This document shows positions 34,967 through 44,525 of a DNA stretch of 64,000 nucleotides, in pieces. Source of the DNA: JANQMX01 sp965247175 (lineage in GTDB: Bacteria; Pseudomonadota; Alphaproteobacteria; Kiloniellales; DSM-21159). The stretch spans positions 1,054,001 to 1,118,000 of the forward strand of contig OZ252006.1 of NCBI GenBank assembly GCA_965247175.1, given 5' to 3'. A model generated the notes under the pieces. The model ran no database searches. It was not told the DNA's origin and worked only from the letters and a program-made list of their open reading frames with translations. How positions within the stretch are numbered: position 1 is the first letter of the stretch; every line of letters starts with the position of its first letter. The translations under genes and the position numbers were made by a program.

Positions 34967-36307
34967 ATGACAAAGCGTGTCGCGGTGATCGGAGCCGGAC
35001 CCTCCGGCCTTGCGCAACTGAGAGCCTTCCAGTCGGCCGCCAACCAGGGCCAAGAGGTGCCCGAGGTGGTCTGCTACGAGGCGCAGTCCGACTGGGGCGG
35101 GCTGTGGAACTACTCCTGGCGCACCGGCGTCGACGAGGCCGGCTTCCCGAACCACACCTCGATGTACCGCTACCTCTGGTCCAACGGCCCCAAGGAGGGT
35201 CTCGAGTTCGCGGACTACACCTTCGAGGAACATTTCGGAAAGCAGATCGCTTCCTATCCGCCGCGCGAGGTCCTCTTCGACTACATCCAGGGTCGGGTGA
35301 AGAAGGCCGGCGTACGCGACAAGATCCGCTTCAACAACCGGGTGCGCGACATTCGCTACGACGAGGGCACGGGCCTCTTCACCGTGGTCTCGCGCGACAC
35401 CGAGGCGGACCTGGAAACCTCCGAGGACTACGATCACGTGGTCGTTGCCTCCGGGCACTTCTCGACTCCCAACGTGCCCTACTACCCGGGCTTCGAGAAC
35501 TTCAACGGCCGCATCCTGCACGCCCACGACTTCCGCGACGCGCGGGAGTTCAGCAACCAGGACATCCTCATTCTCGGCACCAGCTATTCCGCCGAGGACA
35601 TTGGCTCCCAGTGCTGGAAGTACGGCTGCAAGTCGGTGACCGTGGCGCACCGCACGGCCCCCATGGGCTTCGACTGGCCGGAGAACTGGAAGGAAGTCCC
35701 GGCGCTGGAGCGGGTCAGCGGCAAGACCGCCTATTTCATCGACGGTTCACGCACCACGGTGCACGCCATCATCCTCTGCACCGGCTACAAGCACCACTTC
35801 GCTTTCCTGCCCGACGACTTGCGCCTCAAGACGGCGAACCGCCTGGCCACCGCCGACCTCTACAAGGGCGTCGTCTGGAACCACAATCCAAAGATGTTCT
35901 ACCTCGGCATGCAGGACCAGTGGTTCACCTTCAACATGTTCGATGCCCAGGCCTGGTGGGTGCGCGACTGCATCATGGGCAAGATCGCACTGCCCTCGAA
36001 GGAGGCCATGGCCGCCGACGTTGACGAGCGGGTAGCGCGCGAGGACGCCGGCGAGACGGACTACGACGCCATCAAGTACCAGGGCGACTACGTCCAGGAG
36101 CTGATCGACGAGACCGACTACCCGAGCTTCGACGTGGACGGCGCCTGCGAGGCCTTCTACGCCTGGAAGAAGCACAAGAAGCAGGGGATCATGACCTTCC
36201 GCGACAACTGCTACAAGTCGGTCATGACGGGCTCCATGGCGCCGGTGCACCACACCCCTTGGGTCAGCGCCATGGACGATTCCATGGACTCCTACATGGA
36301 GAACTGA
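34967..36307 (+). CDS. tmm: Trimethylamine monooxygenase (Tmm), flavin-containing
   Basis: Tmm oxidises trimethylamine to TMAO with NADPH, FAD and oxygen. The ATG at 34967 follows AGGGGAGAG and gives 446 residues, as in marine Tmm enzymes. Motifs are VIGAGPSGLAQLRAF (FAD), the FMO-type region GFENFNGRILHAHDFRD, LILGTSYSAEDIG (NADPH) and LCTGYKHHF. The W-rich C-terminal half (MQDQWFTFNMFDAQAWWVRD) resembles the substrate side of Tmm rather than of Baeyer-Villiger enzymes. It lies 71 bases after tdm and is probably co-transcribed; a bidirectional terminator follows. Confidence 0.92.
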   Translation: MTKRVAVIGAGPSGLAQLRAFQSAANQGQEVPEVVCYEAQSDWGGLWNYSWRTGVDEAGFPNHTSMYRYLWSNGPKEGLEFADYTFEEHFGKQIASYPPREVLFDYIQGRVKKAGVRDKIRFNNRVRDIRYDEGTGLFTVVSRDTEADLETSEDYDHVVVASGHFSTPNVPYYPGFENFNGRILHAHDFRDAREFSNQDILILGTSYSAEDIGSQCWKYGCKSVTVAHRTAPMGFDWPENWKEVPALERVSGKTAYFIDGSRTTVHAIILCTGYKHHFAFLPDDLRLKTANRLATADLYKGVVWNHNPKMFYLGMQDQWFTFNMFDAQAWWVRDCIMGKIALPSKEAMAADVDERVAREDAGETDYDAIKYQGDYVQELIDETDYPSFDVDGACEAFYAWKKHKKQGIMTFRDNCYKSVMTGSMAPVHHTPWVSAMDDSMDSYMEN

Positions 36308-36402
36308 CGCGGTCCTGTCTGGGAGGGCGGGGCGCCCTCCCAGCTCTCCTAGGTTCAAGGAGACGCTCAGTCGAGAACTGCATTGCCCAAACTCTCAAGC
36401 AT

Positions 36403-36538
36403 GTCACCCTTGGGCGAGCCACGCAGTGGCGAGTTCCGAGCGCTCGCGTAGCGAGTTGCCGAAGGCACGGGTGGGTTCCGTGCAGGCCGACGAGTGGATG
36501 CTCGGAACTCGGCCCTCCGGGCCTCGCCCAAGCATGAC
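36403..36538. repeat. Large imperfect palindrome, second repeat family
   Basis: The left end GTCACCCTTGGGCGAG and right end CTCGCCCAAGCATGAC are inverted copies, and internally CGAGTTCCGAGC pairs with GCTCGGAACTCG. It occupies most of the 360-base gap between the convergent tmm and tmoX genes and has different arms from the GTCACCCCGG family. Confidence 0.65.
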
Positions 36539-36612
36539 GACGAGAGGTGCGGGGATAGCGCTATTGGTGATTGCGGCATCCAACCGTCAGCGTCTCGCCA
36601 AATCAGACGCAC

Positions 36613-36652
36613 AAAAAAAGGAGCGGGCACGCGGCCCGCTCCGTTCTTTTTA
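36613..36652. terminator. Bidirectional rho-independent terminator between tmm and tmoX
   Basis: GGAGCGGGC at 36620-36628 pairs with GCCCGCTCC at 36634-36642 around a 5-base loop. Seven A's precede it and TTCTTTTT follows it, so a U-tract forms in both directions, fitting its place between two convergent genes. Confidence 0.88.
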
Positions 36653-36667
36653 GGACGCTGTTGACGC

Positions 36668-37654
36668 TTAGGACTGGCCGGCGACAGCGTTCAGCCAGGG
36701 GCGCCACTTGGTCTCGTTCTCGGCCAACCACTTGTCGGCGGCCTCGTCGGCATCCATGCCGTCGACGTCCACCTTAGCCGCCATGGCAGCGAGGTCGGCG
36801 TTGTTGAAGTTGATCAGCGTGAGCAGCTCGTAGGCCTTGGGCCAGGTCTCCTGCATGCCGTCCCAGGCGGCCTTCTTGAGATAACCGTTGGCGGGATTGC
36901 CGCAGTCGTAGGTCATCTCCTTGTTCGGACCCCAGGCCGGGTCTTCCTTGCAGCCGGAGGCGTACTCGGGGAACTCGACGAAGTTGCCTTCGTAGATCGC
37001 CTCGATGAAGTTCGGCGTCCAGTTGAAGAGGACGATCGGCGCCTTGCGCTTGGAGGCGGACTCGAGCTCGGCCCAGAGGGCGGAAGCGGAGCCGGCGTTG
37101 ACGACCTCGAAGTCCATGCCGAGCGCCTCGACCCGCTCATGGTCGTGCTTCAGCCAGTCGACCGGGCCGCCGAGGAAGCGTCCCTTGGGCGCGGTCTCGG
37201 GCGTGGCAAACATCTCGGCGCAGGCGTTCAGCGCCTCCCAAGCCGGCAGGCCGGGGCACTTCTCTTCCATGTAGGCGGGGTACCACCACTCCTCGCGGGT
37301 CACCGCGTCGTGGTCGCCGGCATCGACGATGCCGCCTTTCTCCAGCGCCGCGCGGAAGGCCGGCCCAAAGGCGCCTTCCCAGACTTCCATCTCCAGGGTC
37401 ACATCGCCTTGGCGAATGGCCTCATAGACCGCCTGGCTGTCAGTCGGCGTGTACTCCACGTAATAGCCAAGCTTTTCCATGAGCTTGCCGGTCACTTCCG
37501 AGACGACGAGCTGGCTCGACCAGTTGTGGGTGGGGATGATGATCGGATCGTCGCTCTCGGGCACGCCCGGAAGATTGTATTCGGCAGCCTGGGCGCCGAA
37601 CGCCAAGGCCATCGTCAAGCCGCCAGCAGCGGCTGCAAGCATCGCTGTTCTCAT
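36668..37654 (-). CDS. tmoX: TMAO/glycine-betaine-type periplasmic binding protein (TmoX)
   Basis: The 328-residue protein has a signal peptide (residues 1-23, AFGAQAAEY) and the OpuAC/ProX-type fold, with THNWSSQLVVSEVTGKLMEKLGYYVEYTP at the start, VWEGAF near residue 93 and an aromatic-rich stretch REEWWYPAYMEEK near residue 120 that could cage an amine oxide or betaine. An AGGGAG precedes the start. Position beside tmm/tdm and divergent from an ATPase gene and a fused permease gene matches the tmoXWV TMAO importer of marine alphaproteobacteria, though here the binding protein is on the opposite strand. Glycine betaine or choline cannot be excluded as ligand. Confidence 0.82.
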   Translation of the reverse strand: MRTAMLAAAAGGLTMALAFGAQAAEYNLPGVPESDDPIIIPTHNWSSQLVVSEVTGKLMEKLGYYVEYTPTDSQAVYEAIRQGDVTLEMEVWEGAFGPAFRAALEKGGIVDAGDHDAVTREEWWYPAYMEEKCPGLPAWEALNACAEMFATPETAPKGRFLGGPVDWLKHDHERVEALGMDFEVVNAGSASALWAELESASKRKAPIVLFNWTPNFIEAIYEGNFVEFPEYASGCKEDPAWGPNKEMTYDCGNPANGYLKKAAWDGMQETWPKAYELLTLINFNNADLAAMAAKVDVDGMDADEAADKWLAENETKWRPWLNAVAGQS

Positions 37655-37717
37655 TTACATGAAACTCCCTGTAGTTTAGGGGCATCGCCGGAGATGAACA
37701 CTGCGGCGACATCTCAA

Positions 37718-37759
37718 ACCAATATAGACCAATTAGCGTAGTCTTGTTTTTTTGGTCTA
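37718..37759. promoter_or_regulatory. ACCAAT-TAGACCAATT repeats and inverted TTGGTCTA between tmoX and tmoW
   Basis: ACCAAT at 37718-37723 and TAGACCAATT at 37725-37734 carry ACC cores 10 bases apart. TTGGTCTA at 37752-37759 is the inverted copy of TAGACCAA. The site sits about 65-105 bases upstream of the tmoX start and about 125-170 upstream of tmoW, so one regulator could control both sides. Confidence 0.55.
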
Positions 37760-37885
37760 CTTAACTATCTTTGCAGATCGTTGATCTTGTCAACCGAGGT
37801 TGCGCGACTGCTGTGCGACTTTGGTGATTTTTCCTGATAAACTCGCGACCAAGCGAGAACGAGAATTGGTACAGGGCGGCAGCTT

Positions 37886-38983
37886 TTGGACTCCTTCAGA
37901 GGTGCAGAGACGGCTGCGCGAGCAGCGGACGGGACGGCCGGTACACAGCCGAAGATCGCCTGTCGTGACGTTTGGAAGCTCTTCGGGCCGGACCCGACGG
38001 GCTTCCTGGCACGCCACGGCGGCAACCCGAGCCCCGAGGACTGCACGCGCGAGGGCTATATCACCGCTGTGCGGGATGTTTCCCTCGAGGTCGCGGCGGG
38101 CGAAATCCTCATCGTCATGGGCCTGTCGGGCTCCGGCAAATCGACGCTGGTGCGCTGCCTCTCGCGGCTGATCGAGCCAACGGCCGGAGGCATCGACGTC
38201 GACGGGGTTGATCTCTTGGGCGCCAGCCCGCGCGAGCTGATCGAGCTGCGGCGCCACAAGATGGGCATGGTGTTTCAGAACTTCGCCCTGCTGCCGCACC
38301 GCACGGTGCTGGAGAACGTGGCCTTTCCCCTGGAGGTGCAGGGCGTCGACAAGAAGAGCCGGCGCGACCGTGCGCTTGAGATCGTCGAACTGGTCGGCCT
38401 CAAGGGGCGCGAGAACTACTATCCGCGCGAGCTCTCGGGCGGCCAGCAGCAGCGGGTCGGCATCGCCCGATCGCTGGCGGTCGAGCCGGACATCTGGTTC
38501 CTCGACGAGCCTTTCTCCGCCCTGGACCCACTGATCCGCCGAGAGATGCAGGACGAGTTCCTGCGCCTGCAGTCCATGCTGCACAAGACCATCGTCTTCA
38601 TCACCCACGACTTCGACGAGGCGCTTCGGCTCGGCGACCGCATCGCCATCATGTACCACGGCGTGGTCGACCAGCTCGGCACCGCCGAGGAGCTGGTGCT
38701 CAACCCGGCCACCGACTACGTGGCCGAGTTCACCCGCGAGGTGCCGCGCGCCAACCTGCTGTCGGTGGCGAGCGTGATGCAGCCAAGCGAAGGCGCTGCA
38801 CCGGCCGGCGAGCCGGTCCGGGCCAGCCAGCGCATCAGCGAGGTGGCGCCGCGCGTCCTGGCCGGCGACGGACCTGTCCCGGTCGTCGACGATCAGGCGC
38901 ATCCGGTGGGCATGCTGACCCGCGAGCGGGTGCTGGACATGGTGTTCGGGCAGGGAAGGGGGGCCGGTGGCGACGCTGGCTGA
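37886..38983 (+). CDS. tmoW: Betaine/TMAO ABC importer ATPase (TmoW)
   Basis: The ATPase of the importer, 365 residues from a TTG start at 37886. Walker A is MGLSGSGKSTLVRC near residue 78, followed by the Q-loop VFQNFALLPHR, the signature ELSGGQQQRVGIARSL, Walker B IWFLDEPFSALDP and the H-loop FITHDFDEAL. An unusual N-terminal stretch of about 60 residues (FGPDPTGFLARHGGNPSPED) precedes the core, as in quaternary-amine transporter ATPases of the OpuAA/ProV type. A short C-terminal regulatory region lacks clear paired CBS domains. It overlaps tmoV by 17 bases. Confidence 0.85.
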   Translation: MDSFRGAETAARAADGTAGTQPKIACRDVWKLFGPDPTGFLARHGGNPSPEDCTREGYITAVRDVSLEVAAGEILIVMGLSGSGKSTLVRCLSRLIEPTAGGIDVDGVDLLGASPRELIELRRHKMGMVFQNFALLPHRTVLENVAFPLEVQGVDKKSRRDRALEIVELVGLKGRENYYPRELSGGQQQRVGIARSLAVEPDIWFLDEPFSALDPLIRREMQDEFLRLQSMLHKTIVFITHDFDEALRLGDRIAIMYHGVVDQLGTAEELVLNPATDYVAEFTREVPRANLLSVASVMQPSEGAAPAGEPVRASQRISEVAPRVLAGDGPVPVVDDQAHPVGMLTRERVLDMVFGQGRGAGGDAG

Positions 38984-40937
38984 AACGCCGGCGCCGCAAG
39001 GCGTCTCCGCGCTCGAGCTGGCGCGGCGTCATGGGGCCAGCTTGGCCGTCGGGCTCTTTCTGCTTCTGCTGCTGCTGCACGGTGTTCTGCCCGCCTGGTC
39101 GCTCGTGCCGCCCGAAGCCTGGGCGCTGCCCTTCGCCAAATGGATCAACGAGTTCGTCGTCTTTCTTCAAGAAGATCTCGGCCTTGTCGTGGTGACCCGC
39201 GGCATTGCCGATGCCGTCTCCTTCCTGCTCGACATCGTCCGCAACTTGCTGACCGGCGGCCGCCGCGGCTTCGGCCTGCCGGCGCTGCCCTGGGTCATGC
39301 TGGTGGCGCTCGCCGTGATCTGGGGCCACTACCTGAAGGGCTGGCGCCTGGCCGCGCTGGCCGGCGGCACCGTCTTCTACCTGGCCCTCTTCGGCCAGTG
39401 GAAGAACGCCATGCTGACCCTCTCCATGGTCTTCGTCACCGTGCCGCTGGCGGTCCTGCTCGGCCTCGGCCTCGGCATCCTGGCCTTCAAGAGCCGCCGG
39501 GCAGAGCAGGCGCTCAATCCGCTGCTCAACATCATGCAGTCGCTGCCGCACTTCGCCTACCTCATCCCCGTGGTGGTCTTCTTCGGGGTCGGGCAGCACG
39601 CCGGTGCGCTGGCCACCATGATCTTCGCCACGCCCCCCATGGTGCGCATGACCCTGCTGGGGCTCAAAGGCGTGCCGGAGAACGTGGTCGAGGCCGGCAT
39701 GATGGCCGGCTGCACCCGGGCACAGCTCCTCTTCACCGTGCAGGTCCCGGCGGCGCGCAACGCCATCATGGTCGGCGTCAACCAGGTCATCATGCAGTGC
39801 CTGGCCATGGTCGTCATCGCCTCCTTCATCGGCGCCTCGGGCCTCGGCTACGACCTGCTGCTCAAGCTGCAGTCGCTGCGCATCGGCCAGGCCCTGGAAA
39901 CCGGCATCGCCGTGGTGCTGATCGCCATCGCGCTCGACCGCCTGAGCCAGGCCTGGGCCGAGAAACAGCCCCTGCACCGCGAGCAGCAGCCCTGGTGGCG
40001 GGAGCACATCCATCTCATCCTGGCCGTGATCGCCGTCGTCGGCTCGCTCCTGCTGGCGCAGGTCCTGCCGGAAGCGCGGCGCTTTCCGCGCAGCCTGACC
40101 CTGACCACCGCGCCGCTCTGGGACGGGCTGGTCGACTGGATCACGCTCAACCTCTTCGACGCCTTGCAGGCCGTGCGCGGCTTCATGCTGGTCGAGGTGC
40201 TGATCCCCCTGCGGGACGGTTTTCTCTGGCTGCCCTGGGTGGCGGTCGTGGCCTTCGCCGCCGGACTGGCCTGGACTTTCGGCGGCCTGCGCGCCGCAGC
40301 GACGGTCGCCGGCTTCCTGCTCTTCATCGTCCTCTCCGGCTGGTGGGAGCGGGCGATGATCACCAGCTACATGGTCTTCTCGGCGCTGGTCATCTGCGTC
40401 CTGATCGGTATTCCCGTCGGCATCTGGGCCGCCAGCCGGGAGTGGCGCTTCAAGACCATGCAGGTGATGTGCGACACCTTCCAGACCTTCCCCTCGTTCA
40501 TCTACCTCATCCCGGTGATCATGCTGTTTCAGGTCAGCGACCTGACCGTCATCCTGGCCGTGGTCATCTACAGCGTCATTCCCTCCATCCGCTACACGAT
40601 GATCGGGCTGCGCGCCGTGCCCTCGCAGATCGTCGAGGCCGGCCTGACCTCGGGCTGCACGCCTTTGCAGATGCTATGGAAGATCAAGCTGCCGCTGGCC
40701 CTGCCGACCATCATGGTCGGCATCAACCAGACCATCCTCTTCTCGCTCTTCATGGTGATCATCGCGGCTTTCATCGGCACCCGCGATCTGGGGCAGGAGA
40801 TGATGCGGGCGCTCTCGGCCTCCGACACCGGCAAGGGCTTGGTGCTCGGCTTCTGCGTCGCCTTCCTCGGCCTCACCGCCGACCGCATCATCAGCGACTG
40901 GTCGGCCCACAGGAAGCGGCAGCTCGGCCTGGCGTAA
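38967..40937 (+). CDS. tmoV: Double permease of the TMAO/betaine importer (TmoV)
   Basis: The 656-residue protein from GTG 38967 is two permease units in one chain. Each has a membrane domain with the EAA-type cytoplasmic loop: VVEAGMMAGCTRAQLLFTVQVP near residue 245 and IVEAGLTSGCTPLQMLWKIKLP near residue 555, each followed by a (V)GxNQ segment. Single-permease ProW-type systems have one such unit and dimerise; fused forms are typical of TmoV. It overlaps the ATPase gene and completes the importer with TmoX. Confidence 0.85.
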   Translation: MATLAETPAPQGVSALELARRHGASLAVGLFLLLLLLHGVLPAWSLVPPEAWALPFAKWINEFVVFLQEDLGLVVVTRGIADAVSFLLDIVRNLLTGGRRGFGLPALPWVMLVALAVIWGHYLKGWRLAALAGGTVFYLALFGQWKNAMLTLSMVFVTVPLAVLLGLGLGILAFKSRRAEQALNPLLNIMQSLPHFAYLIPVVVFFGVGQHAGALATMIFATPPMVRMTLLGLKGVPENVVEAGMMAGCTRAQLLFTVQVPAARNAIMVGVNQVIMQCLAMVVIASFIGASGLGYDLLLKLQSLRIGQALETGIAVVLIAIALDRLSQAWAEKQPLHREQQPWWREHIHLILAVIAVVGSLLLAQVLPEARRFPRSLTLTTAPLWDGLVDWITLNLFDALQAVRGFMLVEVLIPLRDGFLWLPWVAVVAFAAGLAWTFGGLRAAATVAGFLLFIVLSGWWERAMITSYMVFSALVICVLIGIPVGIWAASREWRFKTMQVMCDTFQTFPSFIYLIPVIMLFQVSDLTVILAVVIYSVIPSIRYTMIGLRAVPSQIVEAGLTSGCTPLQMLWKIKLPLALPTIMVGINQTILFSLFMVIIAAFIGTRDLGQEMMRALSASDTGKGLVLGFCVAFLGLTADRIISDWSAHRKRQLGLA

Positions 40938-40954
40938 GCCGCAACCACCTAGCA

Positions 40955-41008
40955 ACCAATTCCAGACCGATTTGAAAAGGTCCGTTGCGGCCGGTTGCTG
41001 CTTATACT
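40955..41008 (+). promoter_or_regulatory. Phased ACCAAT/ACCGAT repeats and candidate -10 upstream of the second importer
   Basis: ACCAAT at 40955 and CAGACCGATT at 40963-40972, with a further ACCACC at 40944, place ACC cores 11 bases apart. TATACT at 41003-41008 could be a -10 box. The message would carry a leader of about 190 bases before the ATG at 41207, in which I see no recognisable riboswitch. Confidence 0.4.
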
Positions 41009-41206
41009 AACGTTTCACACAGAGATCGCTGGGTTCGGGCTGAAGCACATCGCTCGCATCCGCATGCATCTGCGCAGGATCTCGCCGCCACCCAGTCGGA
41101 GAACACCGAAAGGGAAGCGCCGAAAAGCAAGAGCCTCATGCGCATCGCCGCAAGGGGCCATCGAGACGGAAGCAACAAAGCAACACGCAGTGGAGGATTG
41201 GGAATC

Positions 41207-42505
41207 ATGGCAGGACGATTTTACAGAAAAGGACTGAGCCGCCGCTCCTTCATGGGGACGACGGCCGCCGGCATGGCCTTGGCCGCCACCGCGGCGCCGC
41301 GCAGCACCCTGGCCGCCGACGACACGGTGAAGATCGGCTTTCTGGCGCCCTTGACCGGCGAGGTCGCCGCCTGGGGCGCACCCGGCCTGTTCGGCTGCGA
41401 GATCTGGGCCGAGCGGGTGAACGCAGCCGGCGGCATCAAGGCCGGCAACAAGACCTACAAGGTCGAGATCGTTTCCTACGACAACGAGTATGCGCCGGAT
41501 AAGGCGCGCGCCGGGGCGCAGAAGCTGATCAACGACGACGAGGTCAAGTTCATCATGATGCTGGGCGGCGATACCATGCCGCCGGTGGTGCAGGTGGCCA
41601 ACCGCGCCAAGATGCTCGTCTCGACCCTGCTGCCGAGCGACCTGACACCGGACACGCCCTATCTGATCGCGCCCTGCGAGGTGCACCCGATTTACAACGT
41701 CACCGGCGTCGACTGGCTGGCCGCCAACAAGCCCGAGCTCAAGACCGCGGTGATCTGCGCCCAGGACGATGCGCTGGGCCGTCCGTCTGTCGCGACCTAC
41801 CTGGCCGCCTTCGAGGCCGCCGGCATCGAGGTCTTGGACGACCCGCTGTTCTTCGACATCAGCACCACCGACTTCGCGCCGGTGATGACCGCGCTCTTGG
41901 CGAAGAACCCCGACATCCTCTGCCTCGACACCTGCTATTCGGACTACGTCCATCCGCTGGCCGAGCAGGCCTATCTGCAGGGCTACAAAGGTCAGATCAT
42001 CTCCTGCACGGCGGACTTCTACGACCAGATGATCGAGAAGACCTCTAAGGAGTTCATGGACGGCGTGATCTTCCAGTTCCCGGACTTCGACGACCCGGCG
42101 CTGAACGAGCCACAGATCAACTTCAACGATCCCAACGGCTTCTTCGCCGAGTACAACAAGCGCTGGCCGGGCGAGTGGGGCGCGGTCTCCTGGGAGTACG
42201 CCTCGATCATGGACCTCTGGAAGGCCGCCGCGGAGCGGGCCGCCAGCGTCGAGCCCATGGACGTGCTGGTGACCATGAAGTCCGGCGGCACCGGCAAGCA
42301 CGCCTTCGGCGAGGCCCGCTGGTGGGGCAAGGAGCTCTTCGGCATCGACAACGCCCTGGTCGGCGACTGGCCGGTGGTGGTGATCGAGGACGGCAAGGCG
42401 GTGATCAAGGAGTACCGCTCCATCCCCGCCTGGTGGGACAAGCACAAGGACCTCATGATCAAGCACTTCGAGGCCATGGGCGAGATGTACTATCAGCGCG
42501 CCTAA
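41207..42505 (+). CDS. Branched-chain-type ABC transporter binding protein, Tat-exported
   Basis: The ATG at 41207 follows TGGAGGATTGGGA and gives 432 residues. The N-terminus GLSRRSFMGTTAAGMALAATA is a twin-arginine signal, suggesting folding or cofactor needs before export. The mature part is a type I periplasmic binding protein of the leucine/urea/amide class, with VKIGFLAPLTGEVAAWG at its start, YDNEYAPDKARAGAQKLI near residue 90 and SCTADFYDQMIEKT near residue 265. Permease genes follow directly. Ligand is unknown; location between TMAO uptake and methylamine genes suggests an amine, amide or short peptide-like nitrogen compound. Confidence 0.85.
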   Translation: MAGRFYRKGLSRRSFMGTTAAGMALAATAAPRSTLAADDTVKIGFLAPLTGEVAAWGAPGLFGCEIWAERVNAAGGIKAGNKTYKVEIVSYDNEYAPDKARAGAQKLINDDEVKFIMMLGGDTMPPVVQVANRAKMLVSTLLPSDLTPDTPYLIAPCEVHPIYNVTGVDWLAANKPELKTAVICAQDDALGRPSVATYLAAFEAAGIEVLDDPLFFDISTTDFAPVMTALLAKNPDILCLDTCYSDYVHPLAEQAYLQGYKGQIISCTADFYDQMIEKTSKEFMDGVIFQFPDFDDPALNEPQINFNDPNGFFAEYNKRWPGEWGAVSWEYASIMDLWKAAAERAASVEPMDVLVTMKSGGTGKHAFGEARWWGKELFGIDNALVGDWPVVVIEDGKAVIKEYRSIPAWWDKHKDLMIKHFEAMGEMYYQRA

Positions 42506-42615
42506 GGGGCGGCTGAAACGGTTCTGATTGCCAGCGCGCGGGTCGGCCGAACGCCTTTCGCCGGCCCGCCGCTTGTTCCCATCCCTCGCTGATTGGCCAA
42601 GAAGGCCGCTGAGGC

Positions 42616-43488
42616 ATGCTCGAGCTTATCCTGCAAACCTCCGTCAACGCGATCTACGCCGCAAGCTTCATGGCCCTGGTCGCCGTCGGCCTGGTGATGA
42701 TCTTCGGCGTCATGCGGGTGATCAACTTCGCCCATGGCGAGCTCTACATGCTGGGCTCCTATTGCGTGGTCTTCTTTTACGCCGACCAGCAGTTCCCCAT
42801 TCTGGTGGCGACCTGCATCGGCCTGGTCTTCGTCGGGGTCACCGGCATCCTGATGGAGCGGGCGCTGTTCCGGCCGCTGCGCGACAACCCGCTCGGCGGG
42901 CTCATCGCCTCCATCGGCTTCCTGCTCTGCGCCCAGGCGATCATCTCCATGGGCTTCGGCGTGCGGGCGGAGCACGTGCCGCCGACCACGCAACAGGTCA
43001 TCAACCTCGGCATCGAAGGCGTCGCCATTCCGCTGCAGCGGCTCTACGTGGTGATCGCCGCGGTGCTGCTGCTCGGCGCGCTCTACGTCTTCCTGCGCCA
43101 CACCCGCTTCGGCTGGGCCTTGCGGGCCTGTGCTCAGGACGCAAAGGCGGCGGCGCTGCAAGGCATCTCCCTCAATCAGACCGCGCGCATCGCCATGTTC
43201 ATCGGCGCCGCATTGGCCGGCACCGCCGGCGCGCTGACCGCGCCCCTGGTGCGGGTCTATCCCTACATGGGCCATTCGGTCATCGTTACGGCCTTCATCA
43301 TCATCATCGTCGGCGGCATCGGCTCCCTGGAGGGCGCGATCGTCGCCGCCATCCTCTACGCTTTCGTCCACACCTTCGTGACCACCTTCGCCGACGGCGT
43401 CATCGCCGACATCGTCGGTCTGCTCCTGATGCTGATGGTCCTGGTGGTGCGGCCCAACGGCCTGTTCGGCACGCGGGAGCGGGCATGA
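42616..43488 (+). CDS. LivH-like ABC permease
   Basis: The 290-residue membrane protein has about eight hydrophobic helices and the LivH/UrtB hallmarks: VGLVMIFGVMRVINFAHGELYMLG near residue 20 and the cytoplasmic coupling loop RACAQDAKAAALQGISLNQT near residue 172. It pairs with the next permease, into which its stop overlaps (ATGA), to form the transmembrane path for the ligand delivered by the binding protein encoded upstream. Confidence 0.9.
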   Translation: MLELILQTSVNAIYAASFMALVAVGLVMIFGVMRVINFAHGELYMLGSYCVVFFYADQQFPILVATCIGLVFVGVTGILMERALFRPLRDNPLGGLIASIGFLLCAQAIISMGFGVRAEHVPPTTQQVINLGIEGVAIPLQRLYVVIAAVLLLGALYVFLRHTRFGWALRACAQDAKAAALQGISLNQTARIAMFIGAALAGTAGALTAPLVRVYPYMGHSVIVTAFIIIIVGGIGSLEGAIVAAILYAFVHTFVTTFADGVIADIVGLLLMLMVLVVRPNGLFGTRERA

Positions 43489-44516
43489 CCCGCTGGCTCG
43501 GCTTCGCCATCCTCGCGGTGCTGCTGATCGGCGCGCCCTTCGTGCTGAGCTTCTCACAGCAGGAGATCGCCGTCTTCCTGGTGATCAATGTGCTGATCGT
43601 CTGCAGCTACCGCCTGCTCACCCTGACCGGCGAGTGGTCGCTCGGCCACTTCGTCATCGTCGGTGTCGGCGGCTATGCGAGTGCATTGCTCTCCAAGCCC
43701 ACCTGGCTGCCGCCGGAAACGGCGGCGGCGCTGGGCGGGGGCCTACCGGTGCCGCTCGCCATGCTGGCCGGCGGCTGTGTCGCGGCGCTCGTGGCCTTCG
43801 TGCTGTCCTTTCCGCTGTTCCGCCTCAAGGGCTTCTACTTCCTAATCGGCTCCTTTGCCGCAGGCGAGGTCATCCGCCTCTTGTGGAAGAAGTTCCGCGA
43901 TCCCTTTGGCGGCCCCAAAGGCCTCAAATCGGTGGAGGGCTTTCCGGACATTCAGTTGGGCGACATCTCGCTGCCCATGTGGGACGCCACCAACTACTAC
44001 TACCTCTGCCTCATCGTGGTCGGCGTCTCGCTCTGGATCCTCTACCGCATCGAGCGCTCGCGTATCGGCCTGACCTTCCATGCGCTGCATTGGCAGGACA
44101 AGCTGGCCGAATCCGTCGGCGTCAACGCCTGGCGCTACCGCATGCTGGCCTTCGTCATCGCCTCCTTCTTCGCCGGCATCGCCGGCGCCCTGATGGCGCA
44201 CTACCTCGGCACGGTGAACCCAAACATGTTCGACGTGGAGCCCATGGTCTTCGTGCTGATCTGGGTGATCGTCGGCGGCACCGCGACCTTCTACGGGCCC
44301 ATCCTGGGCGTGGTGGTGCTCACCGTCCTGAACGAGATCGTGCTGCGCGAGCTCGGTGTCGCCGACCAGATGCGGCACCTGATCTACGGCCTGCTGCTCA
44401 TCCTCGCGGTGCTCTTCCTGCCCAAGGGCCTCGAGTCCGGCGTCGAGCGCCTGCGCGCCCGCTTCCGCCGCCGCGAAGCAAGCGACACGGGCGCGGCTCA
44501 GCCGGATGTGGCTTAA
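43485..44516 (+). CDS. LivM-like ABC permease
   Basis: The ATG at 43485 overlaps the first permease stop; the frame is open far upstream but that part is shadow. The 343-residue protein has about ten hydrophobic helices, the LivM mark TGEWSLGHFVIVGVGGYASALL near residue 45 and the coupling loop LHWQDKLAESVGVNAWRYR near residue 205. It ends the plus-strand half of the importer. The two ATPase genes are on the opposite strand, facing it across a repeat. Confidence 0.9.
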   Translation: MTRWLGFAILAVLLIGAPFVLSFSQQEIAVFLVINVLIVCSYRLLTLTGEWSLGHFVIVGVGGYASALLSKPTWLPPETAAALGGGLPVPLAMLAGGCVAALVAFVLSFPLFRLKGFYFLIGSFAAGEVIRLLWKKFRDPFGGPKGLKSVEGFPDIQLGDISLPMWDATNYYYLCLIVVGVSLWILYRIERSRIGLTFHALHWQDKLAESVGVNAWRYRMLAFVIASFFAGIAGALMAHYLGTVNPNMFDVEPMVFVLIWVIVGGTATFYGPILGVVVLTVLNEIVLRELGVADQMRHLIYGLLLILAVLFLPKGLESGVERLRARFRRREASDTGAAQPDVA

Positions 44517-44525
44517 CCACTGAAC

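Noticed and set aside
41030..41206. Possible glycine-type riboswitch in the leader of the second importer
   Set aside because: ACCGAAAGGGAAGCGCCGAAA looks superficially similar to a glycine-aptamer segment, but I could not find the paired stems or the tandem arrangement.
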